From Pseudomonas japonica (lineage in GTDB: Bacteria > Pseudomonadota > Gammaproteobacteria > Pseudomonadales > Pseudomonadaceae): a stretch of DNA of 64,000 bases. Positions 18,708-28,472 of this stretch are shown piece by piece. The stretch lies in contig NZ_FZOL01000020.1 in assembly GCF_900188455.1 (NCBI RefSeq), positions 62,001 to 126,000 of the forward strand. The letters are read 5' to 3'. The position numbers and the translations under genes are program-made. Within the stretch, counting starts at the first letter, position 1. Every line of letters starts with the position of its first letter. The notes below the pieces were generated by a model. It did not search any database, was not told the DNA's origin, and saw only the letters and a list, made by a program, of their open reading frames with translations.

Positions 18708-19243
18708 TGAGCATCAGCGCAGCGGAGGCGGCGCATCGGGCCGCCTCGGACCGGGAGCAGGTCGCCTGGGTCGACGAAGACGACAACCTGCTCGGCGCGT
18801 TGCCCCGCGCCGAGCTGCGCGAGCGCGGCCTGATCGGTCGCTGCACCTTCATCCTGCTGTTCAACGGCGCCGGCCAGCTGTGCATCCACAAGCGCACCCT
18901 GAGCAAGGCGCTGTATCCCGGCTACTGGGATGTGGCGGCCGGCGGCATGGTCGCGGCGGGCGAGGATTACCCCGAGTCGGCCGCCCGCGAGCTGGCGGAA
19001 GAACTGGGCGTGAGCGGTGTCGAGCTGCGCGCCCACGACCGCTTCTTCTTCGACCAGCCTGGCAACCGGCTCTGGTGCGCGGTGTTCTCGGCGGTCTGGG
19101 ACGGGCCTTTGCGCCTGCAACCGGAAGAGGTCAGCGAGGCCCGTTTCGTCAACCTGGAAGTGGTCTGGGAAGAGTCGTCGATAATGGCCTATTGCCCCGA
19201 CTCGCTGGCAGCGCTTTCCCGGGCCTTCGGCCGTCAAGCCTGA
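18707..19243 (+). CDS. Nudix hydrolase
   Basis: A 178-residue pyrophosphohydrolase acting on a nucleoside-diphosphate derivative or a related substrate. The Nudix box is clear: GGMVAAGEDYPESAARELAE followed by ELGV, matching the G-x5-E-x7-RE-x2-EE-x-G consensus. The overall fold resembles the YfcD/IPP-isomerase-like Nudix group (VAWVDEDDNLLGALPRAELR at the N-terminus). The start at 18707 overlaps the DUF2333 stop by 4 bases. A longer reading from 18578 is in frame but lies inside the DUF2333 gene and was not used. Confidence 0.92.
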   Translation: MSISAAEAAHRAASDREQVAWVDEDDNLLGALPRAELRERGLIGRCTFILLFNGAGQLCIHKRTLSKALYPGYWDVAAGGMVAAGEDYPESAARELAEELGVSGVELRAHDRFFFDQPGNRLWCAVFSAVWDGPLRLQPEEVSEARFVNLEVVWEESSIMAYCPDSLAALSRAFGRQA

Positions 19244-19324
19244 TGTCGCGAAAATTGCCCGAAATGGCGCAGTTCTGTACTTAGCAAGCGCGACATTTGC
19301 CGTTACACTGCGCGGCCTTTTCAC

Positions 19325-19350
19325 CCTGCCGCGAAGCCATTCGCGGCAGG
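19325..19350 (+). other. Perfect 11-bp stem-loop in the SUI1 gene leader
   Basis: CCTGCCGCGAA and TTCGCGGCAGG enclose a 4-base loop, about 90 bases upstream of the GTG start of the SUI1-family gene. There is no T run. It could be a single REP-like unit, or a leader hairpin controlling this translation factor. Confidence 0.5.
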
Positions 19351-19439
19351 TGCGCTGCCCCTGCCAGAGTGGGGCTTCGCGGTCGTTGTCCCGCCCGGGT
19401 CCGCGACCAGTTTTTTGTCCTCAAACCCGAGGATCAAAA

Positions 19440-19811
19440 GTGGCCAAGAAAGCCTCGTCATTCTCCGCCCTGGGCGGTCTGGTGTTCTCCACCGATGCGG
19501 GTCGGCACTGTCCGGACTGCAGCAAACCCATCGATGCCTGCATCTGCAAGCAGACGCTCATCCCGGAAGGCGATGGCATCGCTCGCGTGCGCCGCGAAAG
19601 CAAAGGTCGTGGCGGCAAGACGGTGACCACCATCACGGGCGTGCCGTTGCCTCTGGAACAGCTCAAGGAACTCGCCGGCGCGCTGAAGCGGCGCTGCGGC
19701 ACCGGTGGCGCGTTGAAAGACGGCGTCATCGAGATCCAGGGCGACCATGTCGAGCTGCTGCTCGGCGAGCTGGTCAAACAGGGCTTCAAAGCGAAGAAAT
19801 CCGGCGGCTGA
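19440..19811 (+). CDS. SUI1/YciH family translation initiation-associated protein
   Basis: A 123-residue homologue of eukaryotic eIF1 (SUI1) and bacterial YciH, thought to influence start-codon fidelity at the ribosome. A GTG start at 19440, with a GAGG site 7 bases upstream, gives VAKKASSFSALGGLVFSTDA. The N-terminal CPDC...CIC cysteines suggest a small metal-binding element. The SUI1 domain follows, with the KRRCGTGGALKDGVIEIQGD signature. It matches the PAO1 PA4840 position next to speA. Confidence 0.9.
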   Translation: MAKKASSFSALGGLVFSTDAGRHCPDCSKPIDACICKQTLIPEGDGIARVRRESKGRGGKTVTTITGVPLPLEQLKELAGALKRRCGTGGALKDGVIEIQGDHVELLLGELVKQGFKAKKSGG

Positions 19812-20008
19812 TCGCCTGCTTCCCGGTCTTTTGTCCGTCGCGTGCAGCGCGCGGGCGCGGAACGGGGCACCCGGGGCTTTTCGCCCAGCGTCTAAACTCG
19901 TTGCCTTGTGAAGGGTCCAAGCCCGAACAGGGAAAATCGTCATTTTCATTTTGTACACTGCGCCTTCCCGCATGGCTGGTGTTATCCGACTTTTTATAGG
20001 GGACTTCG

Positions 20009-21922
20009 ATGTCCGTACGACGCACACGCAAAGACGATGGCAGCCAATGGACCGTGGCCGACAGCCGCAGTGTTTACGGGATTCGCCATTGGGGCGCGGG
20101 CTATTTCGCAATCAATGAAGCCGGGCGCGTCGAAGTGCGCCCGAACGGTCCGGGCAGCGCGCCGATCGACCTGTACGAGCAGGTCGACGAACTGCGCAAG
20201 AGCGGCCTGTCGCTGCCGCTGCTGGTGCGTTTCCCCGACATCCTGCAGGACCGCGTGCGCCAGCTGACCGGCGCGTTCGACGCCAACATCGCGCGCCTGG
20301 AATACCAGAGCCAGTACACCGCGCTGTACCCGATCAAGGTCAACCAGCAGGAAGCGGTGGTGGAAAACATCATCGCCACGCAGAACGTCTCCATCGGCCT
20401 CGAAGCCGGTTCCAAGCCGGAACTGCTGGCGGTGCTGGCGCTGGCGCCGAAGGGCGGCACCATCGTCTGCAACGGTTACAAGGACCGTGAGTTCATCCGT
20501 CTCGCGCTGATGGGCCAGAAGCTCGGCCACAACGTGTTCATCGTCATCGAGAAAGAGTCGGAAGTGGCCCTGGTGATCGAAGAGGCCGCCGAGCTCAAGG
20601 TCAAGCCGCAGGTCGGCCTGCGCGTGCGCCTGTCGTCGCTGGCGTCGAGCAAGTGGGCGGATACCGGGGGCGAGAAGTCCAAGTTCGGTCTGTCCGCGGC
20701 GCAGCTGATTTCCGTGGTCCAGCGCTTCCGTGATGCCGGCCTCGACCAGGGCATCCGCCTGCTGCACTTCCACATGGGTTCGCAGATCGCCAACCTGGCC
20801 GACTACCAGCACGGCTTCAAGGAAGCCATCCGTTACTACGGCGAGCTGCGTGGTCTGGGCCTGCCGGTCGATCACATCGACGTCGGTGGTGGCCTGGGCG
20901 TCGACTACGACGGCACCCACTCGCGCAACGCCAGCTCGATCAACTACGACATGGACGACTACGCCGGTGTCGTGGTCGGCATGCTCAAGGAGTTCTGCGA
21001 TGCCCAGGGCCTGCCGCATCCGCACATCTTCTCGGAAAGCGGCCGCTCGCTGACCGCGCACCACGCGATGCTGGTGATCCAGGTCACCGACGTCGAGAAG
21101 CACAACGACGAAGTGCCGACCATCGAGAACAAGGAAGCCCTGCCGGAAACCGTGCAGTGGCTGGCCGATCTGCTGGGCCCGACCGACCTGGAGATGGTCA
21201 CCGAGACCTACTGGCGCGCCACCCACTACATGAGCGACGTGGCCGCGCAGTATGCCGACGGCAAGATCAGCCTGTCCGAGAAGGCCCTGGCCGAGCAGTG
21301 CTACTTCGCCGTGTGCCGGCGCCTGCACAACTCGCTGAAGGCCCGCCAGCGCTCGCACCGCCAGGTGCTGGACGAACTCAACGACAAGCTCGCCGACAAG
21401 TACATCTGCAACTTCTCGGTATTCCAGAGCCTGCCGGACACCTGGGCCATCGGCCAGGTCCTGCCGATCATCCCGCTGCACCGCCTCGACGAAGAGCCGA
21501 TGCGTCGCGCCGTGCTGCAGGACCTGACCTGCGACTCCGACGGCAAGATCAACCAGTACGTCGACGAGCAGAGCATCGAGACCAGCATGCCGGTGCATGC
21601 GGTCAAGGAAGGTGAGGACTACCTGCTGGGCGTGTTCCTGGTCGGTGCGTACCAGGAGATTCTGGGTGACATGCACAACCTGTTCGGCGACACCGACTCG
21701 GTGAACATCTACCAGAACCCGAACGGCAGCGTGTATCACGCCGGTATCGAGACCCATGACACCATCGAAGACATGCTGCGCTACGTGCACCTGTCGCCGG
21801 AGGAGCTGATGACGCACTACCGCGACAAGGTGGCCAGTGCGAGCATCAGCGAACGCGAGCGGACACAGTTCCTCGATGCGTTGCGCCTGGGTCTGACGCG
21901 GTCTTCGTACCTGTCGTCGTAA
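20009..21922 (+). CDS. speA: Biosynthetic arginine decarboxylase SpeA
   Basis: SpeA converts arginine to agmatine, the first step of putrescine and spermidine synthesis, using PLP. The 637-residue protein begins MSVRRTRKDDGSQWTVADSR. The PLP-binding lysine lies in the conserved ALYPIKVNQQ near residue 110. It also has the family signatures HFHMGSQIANL and DVGGGLGVDYDG, and a C-terminal C-S-D-G segment (DLTCDSDGKI). The length fits the family. A strong terminator follows. Confidence 0.97.
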   Translation: MSVRRTRKDDGSQWTVADSRSVYGIRHWGAGYFAINEAGRVEVRPNGPGSAPIDLYEQVDELRKSGLSLPLLVRFPDILQDRVRQLTGAFDANIARLEYQSQYTALYPIKVNQQEAVVENIIATQNVSIGLEAGSKPELLAVLALAPKGGTIVCNGYKDREFIRLALMGQKLGHNVFIVIEKESEVALVIEEAAELKVKPQVGLRVRLSSLASSKWADTGGEKSKFGLSAAQLISVVQRFRDAGLDQGIRLLHFHMGSQIANLADYQHGFKEAIRYYGELRGLGLPVDHIDVGGGLGVDYDGTHSRNASSINYDMDDYAGVVVGMLKEFCDAQGLPHPHIFSESGRSLTAHHAMLVIQVTDVEKHNDEVPTIENKEALPETVQWLADLLGPTDLEMVTETYWRATHYMSDVAAQYADGKISLSEKALAEQCYFAVCRRLHNSLKARQRSHRQVLDELNDKLADKYICNFSVFQSLPDTWAIGQVLPIIPLHRLDEEPMRRAVLQDLTCDSDGKINQYVDEQSIETSMPVHAVKEGEDYLLGVFLVGAYQEILGDMHNLFGDTDSVNIYQNPNGSVYHAGIETHDTIEDMLRYVHLSPEELMTHYRDKVASASISERERTQFLDALRLGLTRSSYLSS

Positions 21923-21939
21923 GGTTTAGGCGATCTCAC

Positions 21940-21975
21940 AAGGCCCGCCCCGGGAAACCAGAGGCGGGCCTTTTT
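21940..21975 (+). terminator. Rho-independent terminator after speA
   Basis: AAGGCCCGCC and GGCGGGCCTTTTT form a GC-rich stem ending in a T run, 18 bases past the speA stop. It may also work for the convergent MATE gene. Confidence 0.92.
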
Positions 21976-22018
21976 CGTCAAAGCGACGCACCCACAGGGG
22001 ACGCGTCGCCCATGCTTT

Positions 22019-23365
22019 TCATGAGTGATACACAAACCACCCATCCCGCCGCTGCAACCACCACCCCATCACCCCCAGCGTCACCCCGCGCACCGCCATG
22101 AACAGCAGAAACGCCAGCCACAACCCATGGTTGCCCAGGTCCCGCGCCAGCCAGGCGAAGGGCAGGGCGATGAGGACGCTGAGGAGCATGGCATCGCGCA
22201 TTTCCCGGGCGCGGGTGGCGCCGATGAACAGGCCATCGAGCAGGTAGCTCCACACCGCGATCAACGGCAGCAGCGCCAGATATGGCAGGTATTCGAACGC
22301 GGTTTCGCGCACGCTGGGGATATCGGTCTGCATCTGGATGAACAGGTGCCCACCCAGCAGGAACAGTACGGCGAACCCCACACTGGCGAGCAGCGACCAG
22401 CCACCGGCGACCACCAGCGCCCGACGCAAGGCCGGCCGGTCGCCGGCGCCGATGGCATGACCGCACAGCGCTTCCACCGCATGGGCCAGCCCGTCGAGGG
22501 CATAGGCGGTCACCAGCAGGCCATTGAGCAACAGGGCATTGGCCGCCACCGTGGCTTCCCCCATGCGCGCGCCCTGCACGGTGATGAGGAAGAACACGCC
22601 CTGCAGGGCCAGGCTGCGGATGAAGATGTCGCGGTTGACGCTGAGCATCGGCCGCCAACTGCGCCAGCGCGCCAGCAGCGGCCAGATCACCTTGCCCGGA
22701 TAGGCGCGCAGCGACGGACGGGTCAGGGCCAGGCCGAGCAGGGCCGCGGCCCATTCGGCGATCACCGAGGCCCGCGCCGATCCCGCCACGCCCCAGTCCA
22801 GGCCCAGCACGAACCACAGGTTGAGGACGATGTTCAGCAGGTTGGTGGTGAGCAGGATCGCCAGCGGCGCGCGGGCGTTCTGCGTGCCGAGGAACCAGCC
22901 GACCAGGGCATAGGTGGCCAGCGCCGCCGGCAGGCCGAGCAGGCGGATGGTGAAGAACTCGCGAGTGCCCTGTTCCAGCGCCGCGCCGGGCTGGATCAGG
23001 TTCAGCGCCAGATGACTGAGAGGAATTGCCAGCAGACCGAGGAGCAAGGCGAACAGCAGCGCGAGGATCAGGCCCTGCGCCAGCACCTGGCGCAGGCCGT
23101 TGCCGTCGGCACGCCCGGCGGCCTGGGCGGCGAAGCCGGTCGAGCCCATGCGCAGGAAACCCAGGACCCCCACCAGCAGGGTATACAGGCTGGCACCCAC
23201 CGCCACCGAGCCGAGCTGGTGGGCATGGGGCAGGTGACCGATCACCGTGCTGTCCACCAGGGCGACCAGCGGCACCGAGATATTCGACAGGATCATCGGT
23301 GCGGCCAGGGCCCAGACCTTGTGGTGGGTGGGGCGGTCGCGCCAGGCGCTGAGAAGTGCGGGCAT
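22019..23365 (-). CDS. MATE family efflux transporter (DinF-like)
   Basis: A 448-residue inner-membrane exporter with about 12 predicted helices in two related halves, as in the NorM/DinF class, which uses Na+ or H+ gradients to expel cationic drugs. Near the N-terminus it shows KVWALAAPMILSNISVPLVA and VDSTVIGHL, typical of the DinF branch. The ATG at 23365 is the first start and puts helix 1 near residue 20. It is divergent from the macroglobulin gene. The substrate cannot be inferred. Confidence 0.9.
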   Translation of the reverse strand: MPALLSAWRDRPTHHKVWALAAPMILSNISVPLVALVDSTVIGHLPHAHQLGSVAVGASLYTLLVGVLGFLRMGSTGFAAQAAGRADGNGLRQVLAQGLILALLFALLLGLLAIPLSHLALNLIQPGAALEQGTREFFTIRLLGLPAALATYALVGWFLGTQNARAPLAILLTTNLLNIVLNLWFVLGLDWGVAGSARASVIAEWAAALLGLALTRPSLRAYPGKVIWPLLARWRSWRPMLSVNRDIFIRSLALQGVFFLITVQGARMGEATVAANALLLNGLLVTAYALDGLAHAVEALCGHAIGAGDRPALRRALVVAGGWSLLASVGFAVLFLLGGHLFIQMQTDIPSVRETAFEYLPYLALLPLIAVWSYLLDGLFIGATRAREMRDAMLLSVLIALPFAWLARDLGNHGLWLAFLLFMAVRGVTLGVMGWWLQRRDGWFVYHS

Positions 23366-23552
23366 GCGGGGATCCTGGGTTGGTGCTGACTGGGGCCGCC
23401 GCGCGGCCCTCGACGGAAACCGCGCATTCTACCCCTACAACGGCACTCTGCCGGGTGAACCCTGTCTCACCTCGGCACCGCTTCCCGGTGAAACCGTTGA
23501 CCTTGATATATAGTTTCCCGTCTGCCCCTGCTGCCGAACGAGTTTCCTCTCC

Positions 23553-26500
23553 ATGTTGAACAAAGGATTGTGGCTGGCCTGCGCCCTGGCGCTGCTCAGC
23601 GCGTGTGATTCGTCCTCCGTCGACAAACCCGCTCCGGCGGAAAAAGCCGCCGCCAGTGCTCCCGCGGCCGCCACGGCGGTGGTCGACGAGGCCGCCCTGG
23701 CCCAGCGCTACGCCGGGCGCGAGCTGAATGTGGTCGATGTCTCGGAGGTCCAGGTCGAGGGCGCCAGTGCGCTGTCGGTGACCTTCTCCGCACCGCTTGC
23801 CGCCGACCAGCGCTTCGACGAGCGCCTGCACCTGGTCGACACCACCAAGGGCAAGGTCGACGGCGCCTGGGAACTCTCCGACAACCGCATGGAACTGCGC
23901 CTGCGCCACCTCGAACCCAAGCGCAAGCTGGTCCTGACCCTCGATGCCGGCCTGCGCAGCGTCAACGGCAACCAGCTCGCCAACGAGTACGTCAGCCGCC
24001 TGGAAACCCGCGACATGGAGCCGAGCATCGGCTTCGCCAGCCGCGGTTCGCTGCTGCCGACGCGACTGGCCGAAGGCTTGCCGGTGATCGCCCTGAACGT
24101 GGCGAAGGTCGATGTCGAGTTCTTCCGCATCAAGCCCGAGTCGCTGCCCGCTTTCCTCGCCGCCTGGGGGCGCAGCAGTTCGCTGCAGAGCTATGAAGCC
24201 CGCGACCTGCTGCCCATGGCCGACCTGGTCTATGCCGGACGCTTCGATCTGAACCCGGCGGCCAACACCCGCGAAACCCTGCTCCTGCCCATGGCCGGGA
24301 TCAAGCCGCTGCAGGAAGCCGGCGTGTACCTCGCGGTGATGCGCGAGTCCGGCACCTACAACTATTCACAGCCGGCGACCCTGTTCACCCTCAGCGACAT
24401 CGGCCTGTCGCTGCACCGCTACAGCAACCGCCTGGACGTGTTCACCCAGGCACTCGAAGGCGGCAAGGCCCTGAGCGGCATCGAACTGGACCTGCTCGAC
24501 AACAACGGCAAGATGCTCGCCCAGGGCAAGACCGACGGCAGTGGCCACGCGCAACTGCCGCTGCCGCCCAAGGCCGATGTGCTGCTGGCCCGCCAGGGCG
24601 AGCACACCACCCTGCTGCGCCTGAATACCTCGGCGCTGGACCTGTCCGAGTTCACCGTCACCGGCCCGCAGGCCAATCCCCTGCAGTTCTTCGTCTTCGG
24701 CCCGCGGGATCTCTATCGTCCCGGCGAGACCGTGTTGCTCAACGGCCTGCTGCGCGACCGCGACGGCAAGCCGGTCAAGCCGCAGCCGATCAATGTCGAG
24801 GTGCGCCGTCCGGATGAGCAGGTCAGTCGCCAGTTCGTCTGGGAGGCCGACGCCAATGGCTTCTACCAGTACCGTCTGCAACTGGATGGCGAGGCACCGA
24901 CCGGTCGCTGGCAACTGCTGTTCGACCTCGGCGGTGGCAAGCGCCAGGTCTTCGAAGTGCTGGTCGAGGACTTCCTGCCCGAACGCCTGGCCCTCGAACT
25001 GAAAGGCAGCGATACGCCGCTGAGCCCGGATCAGACCGCGGAAATCGAGGTCAACGGGCGCTACCTGTACGGCGCCCCGGCGGCGGGCAACCGCCTGAGC
25101 GGCCAGGTCTACGTGCGCCCCCTGCGCGAAGCGGTGCCGGCACTGCCCGGTTATCAGTTCGGCTCGGTCACCGAGGGTGAACTGAGCCACGACCTCGACC
25201 TTGAGGAAAGCACCCTCGATGCCGACGGCAACGCGCTCATCAGCATTGCCAGCGAATGGGCCGAGGCCCGCTCGCCGTTGCAACTCACGGTGCAGGCCAG
25301 CCTGCAGGAGTCCGGCGGCCGGCCGATCACCCGTCGCCTGGAACAGCCGATCTGGCCGGCCGAGCGCCTGCCGGGGCTGCGCGGTCTGTTCGACGGCGAG
25401 GAAACCGACGGCGACGCGCCGGTGGAAATCGAGCTACTGGTGGCCGACCGCGACGGCAACAAGCTGGCCGCTGACAACCTGCGGGTACGTCTGGTCCGCG
25501 AACGTCGCGACTACTACTGGAACTACTCGCAGAGCGACGGCTGGAGCTACAACTTCAACGAGAAATACCTCACCGAAAGCGAGCAGACCGTCAGCGTGCC
25601 GCAGGGCAGTACCACCAGGCTGAGCTTCCCGGTGGAGTGGGGCCCGTACCGCGTCGAAGTGGAAGACCCGGCCACCGGCGTCACCAGCAGCCTGCGCTTC
25701 TGGGCCGGTTATCGCGCCCAGGACAACGCCGATGGCGGGGCCGTGCGTCCCGACCAGGTGCGCCTGGCCCTGGACAAGCCGGCCTACAAGGACGGCGAGA
25801 CAGTCAACGTGACCGTCACACCGCCGGCAGCGGGCAAGGGTTATCTGATCGTCGAGGGCAGCGATGGTCCGCTGTGGTGGCAGGAAATCGACGTGCCCGC
25901 CGAAGGCAAGGCGTTCGCGGTCAAGCTCGATCCGCAATGGGCCCGGCATGACCTGTACCTGAGCGCCCTGGTCATTCGCCCGGGCGAGCGCAAGGCCAAT
26001 GTCACGCCCAAGCGCGCCGTCGGCATTCTCCACCTGCCGCTCGATCGCGCCGAGCGCAAGCTGACGCTCACCCTCGATGCTCCCGAGAAGATGCGGCCGA
26101 AACGCCCGCTGACGGTCGCCATCCAGGCGCGCAATGCCGACGGCAGCGTGCCGAAGCAGGTCCAGGTGCTGCTCTCCGCGGTCGATGTGGGCATCCTCAA
26201 TATCACCAGCTACGTCACCCCCGACCCGTTCACCGGCATGTTCGGGCGCAAGGCCTATGGCGCCGACCAGCTGGACATCTACGGGCAGCTCATCGAAGCC
26301 GGCCAGGGCCGGCTGGCCAGCCTTGCCTTCGGTGGCGACGCGGCCATGGCCAAGGGCGGCAAGCGGCCGGACACCAGCGTCACCATCGTCGCGCTGCAGA
26401 GTGCGCCGGTGACCCTCGACGCCGAGGGCAAGGGCCAGGCCACGGTGGACATCCCCGACTTCAATGGTGAACTGCGCCTGATGGCCCAGGCCTGGAGCGA

Positions 26501-28448
26501 GGACCGCTTCGGCGTCGCCGAAGGCAAGACCGTGGTCGCCGCGCCGCTGGTGGCCGAGCTGTCGGCACCGCGCTTCCTTGCCGGCGGTGACCGCACCAGC
26601 CTGGCGCTGGATCTGTCCAACCTCTCCGGGCAGGCGCAGAACCTCGCGGTGACTCTGGCCAGTGAAGGCCAGCTCGATCTGCTGGGCAACGCCCATCAGG
26701 CAGTGAAACTCAAGCAGGGCCAGCGCCTGACCCTGCAGATTCCGGTGCAGGCCCAGGGTGGTTACGGCCAGGGCCGCATCACCGTGCGGGTCGATGGCCT
26801 GGTGCTGCCGGGCGAGAGCGACACCGGCTTCACTCGCGAATGGACGCTTGGCGTGCGCCCGGCCTACCCGGCGCAGCTCAAGCACTACCGCGTGGCCCTG
26901 ACGGGCGAGCCGTGGAGCCTGCCGGAACAGGACCTGGCCCTGTTCGAGCCGGCGGGACTGGAGGGCAGCCTGGTGTTGTCCAGCCGGCCGCCGCTGAACC
27001 TCGCCGAACAGATCCGCGCGCTCAAGGCCTACCCCTATGGCTGTCTGGAGCAGACCACCAGCGGCCTGTACCCGTCGCTGTATGCCGACGCCGCGACACT
27101 CGAGCGCCTTGGCATCACGGGCGAGCCGGCCGACGAACGCAAGCGCAAGATCGAAATCGGCATCGAGCACCTGCTCGGCATGCAGCGCTACAACGGCAGC
27201 TTCGGCCTGTGGAGTTCCGACAGCGACGAGGAATACTGGCTGACCGCCTATGTCACCGACTTCCTCCTGCGTGCCCGCGAGCAGGGTTTCGCGGTCCCGC
27301 CCGAGGCCTTGAAGAAGGCCAGCGAGCGCCTGCTGCGCTACGTGCAGGAACGCAACCTGATCGAGGTGAACTACAGCGAGAACATCGAGCACACCCGCTT
27401 TGCCGTGCAGGCCTATGCCGCGCTGGTGCTGTCGCGCAGCAAGCAGGCGCCGCTGGGGGCCTTGCGCAGTCTGTTCGAGCGGCGCGCCGACGCGCGCTCG
27501 GGGTTGCCGCTGGTGCAACTGGCGATCGCCCTCGACACCATGGGCGACAAACCGCGCGGGCAGGAGGCCCTGCTGGCGGGACTGGCGGTCAATCGCGACA
27601 AGGACTGGATGGCCGACTATGGCAGCCCGCTGCGTGACCAGGCGCTGATCCTGGCGCTGCTCGATGAATACAAGCTGGCGGGCGACAGCGTTGCGGATCG
27701 TCTGTTCAAGCTGTCCGATCAACTGGCGGCGAGCCCGTGGCTGTCGACCCAGGAGCGCAATGCCCTGTTCCTCGCCGGCCGTGGTTTTGCCCAGCAACCG
27801 GAAGGGCAATGGCGTGCGCGCCTGGACAGTGGCGACCAGGTCCGCGAACTGAGCCCGACACGCTCCGGTGTGCACCTGCAGGGTCCGTTGCTGGCCGCGC
27901 CGCTGAGTGTGCGCAACGAAGGCGAGCAGACCCTGTATCAGCGCCTGACCCTTTCCGGTTATCCGCGGCAGGCACCGCCGGCCAGTGGCAACAACCTGAG
28001 CATTCGCCGCGAGTACCTGGGCATGAACGGACAGGCGCTGGATCTGAAGGCGCTGGAAAGCGGCGATCTGGTCCTGGTGCACCTGGCGATCCAGGCCAAG
28101 GCGCGGGTACCGGATGCGCTGGTGGTGGACCTGTTGCCGGCCGGCCTGGAGCTGGAAAACCAGAACCTCGCGCAGAGCGCCGCCAGCCTGGAAAACGCCA
28201 GCAGCGCGGTGAAGCAGTGGCGCGAGGCGATGGAGAACGCCAATGTGGCGCACCAGGAGTATCGTGACGATCGCTACGTGGCGGCGCTGAACCTCGACGG
28301 CTATGGCACCACGCACCTGCTGTACCTGGCGCGGGCGGTGACCCCGGGCAGCTACCGGATTCCGCCGCCGCAGGTGGAGTCGATGTATCGGCCGGAGTGG
28401 CAGGCGGTTGGGGAGACGGCGGGGGAGATGGTTATCAAAGGCCGGTAA
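23553..28448 (+). CDS. Bacterial alpha-2-macroglobulin lipoprotein (MagD/YfhM type)
   Basis: A 1631-residue protease trap. Attack by a foreign protease exposes a thioester that captures the attacker. The signal peptide ends in a lipobox (LLSA-C, Cys18), and Asp follows at +2, which favours inner-membrane retention, so it should guard the periplasm. Successive macroglobulin domains are followed by the thioester motif Cys1164-Leu-Glu-Gln1167 (YPYGCLEQTTSG) and the complement-like helical domain (MQRYNGSFGLWSS). The length fits YfhM. It is encoded near pbpC, as in E. coli, where the pair is proposed to couple defence with wall repair. Here a repeat element and a small gene separate them. Confidence 0.95.
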   Translation: MLNKGLWLACALALLSACDSSSVDKPAPAEKAAASAPAAATAVVDEAALAQRYAGRELNVVDVSEVQVEGASALSVTFSAPLAADQRFDERLHLVDTTKGKVDGAWELSDNRMELRLRHLEPKRKLVLTLDAGLRSVNGNQLANEYVSRLETRDMEPSIGFASRGSLLPTRLAEGLPVIALNVAKVDVEFFRIKPESLPAFLAAWGRSSSLQSYEARDLLPMADLVYAGRFDLNPAANTRETLLLPMAGIKPLQEAGVYLAVMRESGTYNYSQPATLFTLSDIGLSLHRYSNRLDVFTQALEGGKALSGIELDLLDNNGKMLAQGKTDGSGHAQLPLPPKADVLLARQGEHTTLLRLNTSALDLSEFTVTGPQANPLQFFVFGPRDLYRPGETVLLNGLLRDRDGKPVKPQPINVEVRRPDEQVSRQFVWEADANGFYQYRLQLDGEAPTGRWQLLFDLGGGKRQVFEVLVEDFLPERLALELKGSDTPLSPDQTAEIEVNGRYLYGAPAAGNRLSGQVYVRPLREAVPALPGYQFGSVTEGELSHDLDLEESTLDADGNALISIASEWAEARSPLQLTVQASLQESGGRPITRRLEQPIWPAERLPGLRGLFDGEETDGDAPVEIELLVADRDGNKLAADNLRVRLVRERRDYYWNYSQSDGWSYNFNEKYLTESEQTVSVPQGSTTRLSFPVEWGPYRVEVEDPATGVTSSLRFWAGYRAQDNADGGAVRPDQVRLALDKPAYKDGETVNVTVTPPAAGKGYLIVEGSDGPLWWQEIDVPAEGKAFAVKLDPQWARHDLYLSALVIRPGERKANVTPKRAVGILHLPLDRAERKLTLTLDAPEKMRPKRPLTVAIQARNADGSVPKQVQVLLSAVDVGILNITSYVTPDPFTGMFGRKAYGADQLDIYGQLIEAGQGRLASLAFGGDAAMAKGGKRPDTSVTIVALQSAPVTLDAEGKGQATVDIPDFNGELRLMAQAWSEDRFGVAEGKTVVAAPLVAELSAPRFLAGGDRTSLALDLSNLSGQAQNLAVTLASEGQLDLLGNAHQAVKLKQGQRLTLQIPVQAQGGYGQGRITVRVDGLVLPGESDTGFTREWTLGVRPAYPAQLKHYRVALTGEPWSLPEQDLALFEPAGLEGSLVLSSRPPLNLAEQIRALKAYPYGCLEQTTSGLYPSLYADAATLERLGITGEPADERKRKIEIGIEHLLGMQRYNGSFGLWSSDSDEEYWLTAYVTDFLLRAREQGFAVPPEALKKASERLLRYVQERNLIEVNYSENIEHTRFAVQAYAALVLSRSKQAPLGALRSLFERRADARSGLPLVQLAIALDTMGDKPRGQEALLAGLAVNRDKDWMADYGSPLRDQALILALLDEYKLAGDSVADRLFKLSDQLAASPWLSTQERNALFLAGRGFAQQPEGQWRARLDSGDQVRELSPTRSGVHLQGPLLAAPLSVRNEGEQTLYQRLTLSGYPRQAPPASGNNLSIRREYLGMNGQALDLKALESGDLVLVHLAIQAKARVPDALVVDLLPAGLELENQNLAQSAASLENASSAVKQWREAMENANVAHQEYRDDRYVAALNLDGYGTTHLLYLARAVTPGSYRIPPPQVESMYRPEWQAVGETAGEMVIKGR

Positions 28449-28472
28449 AGGGCCATTGGGGTCTTGGTGCCT

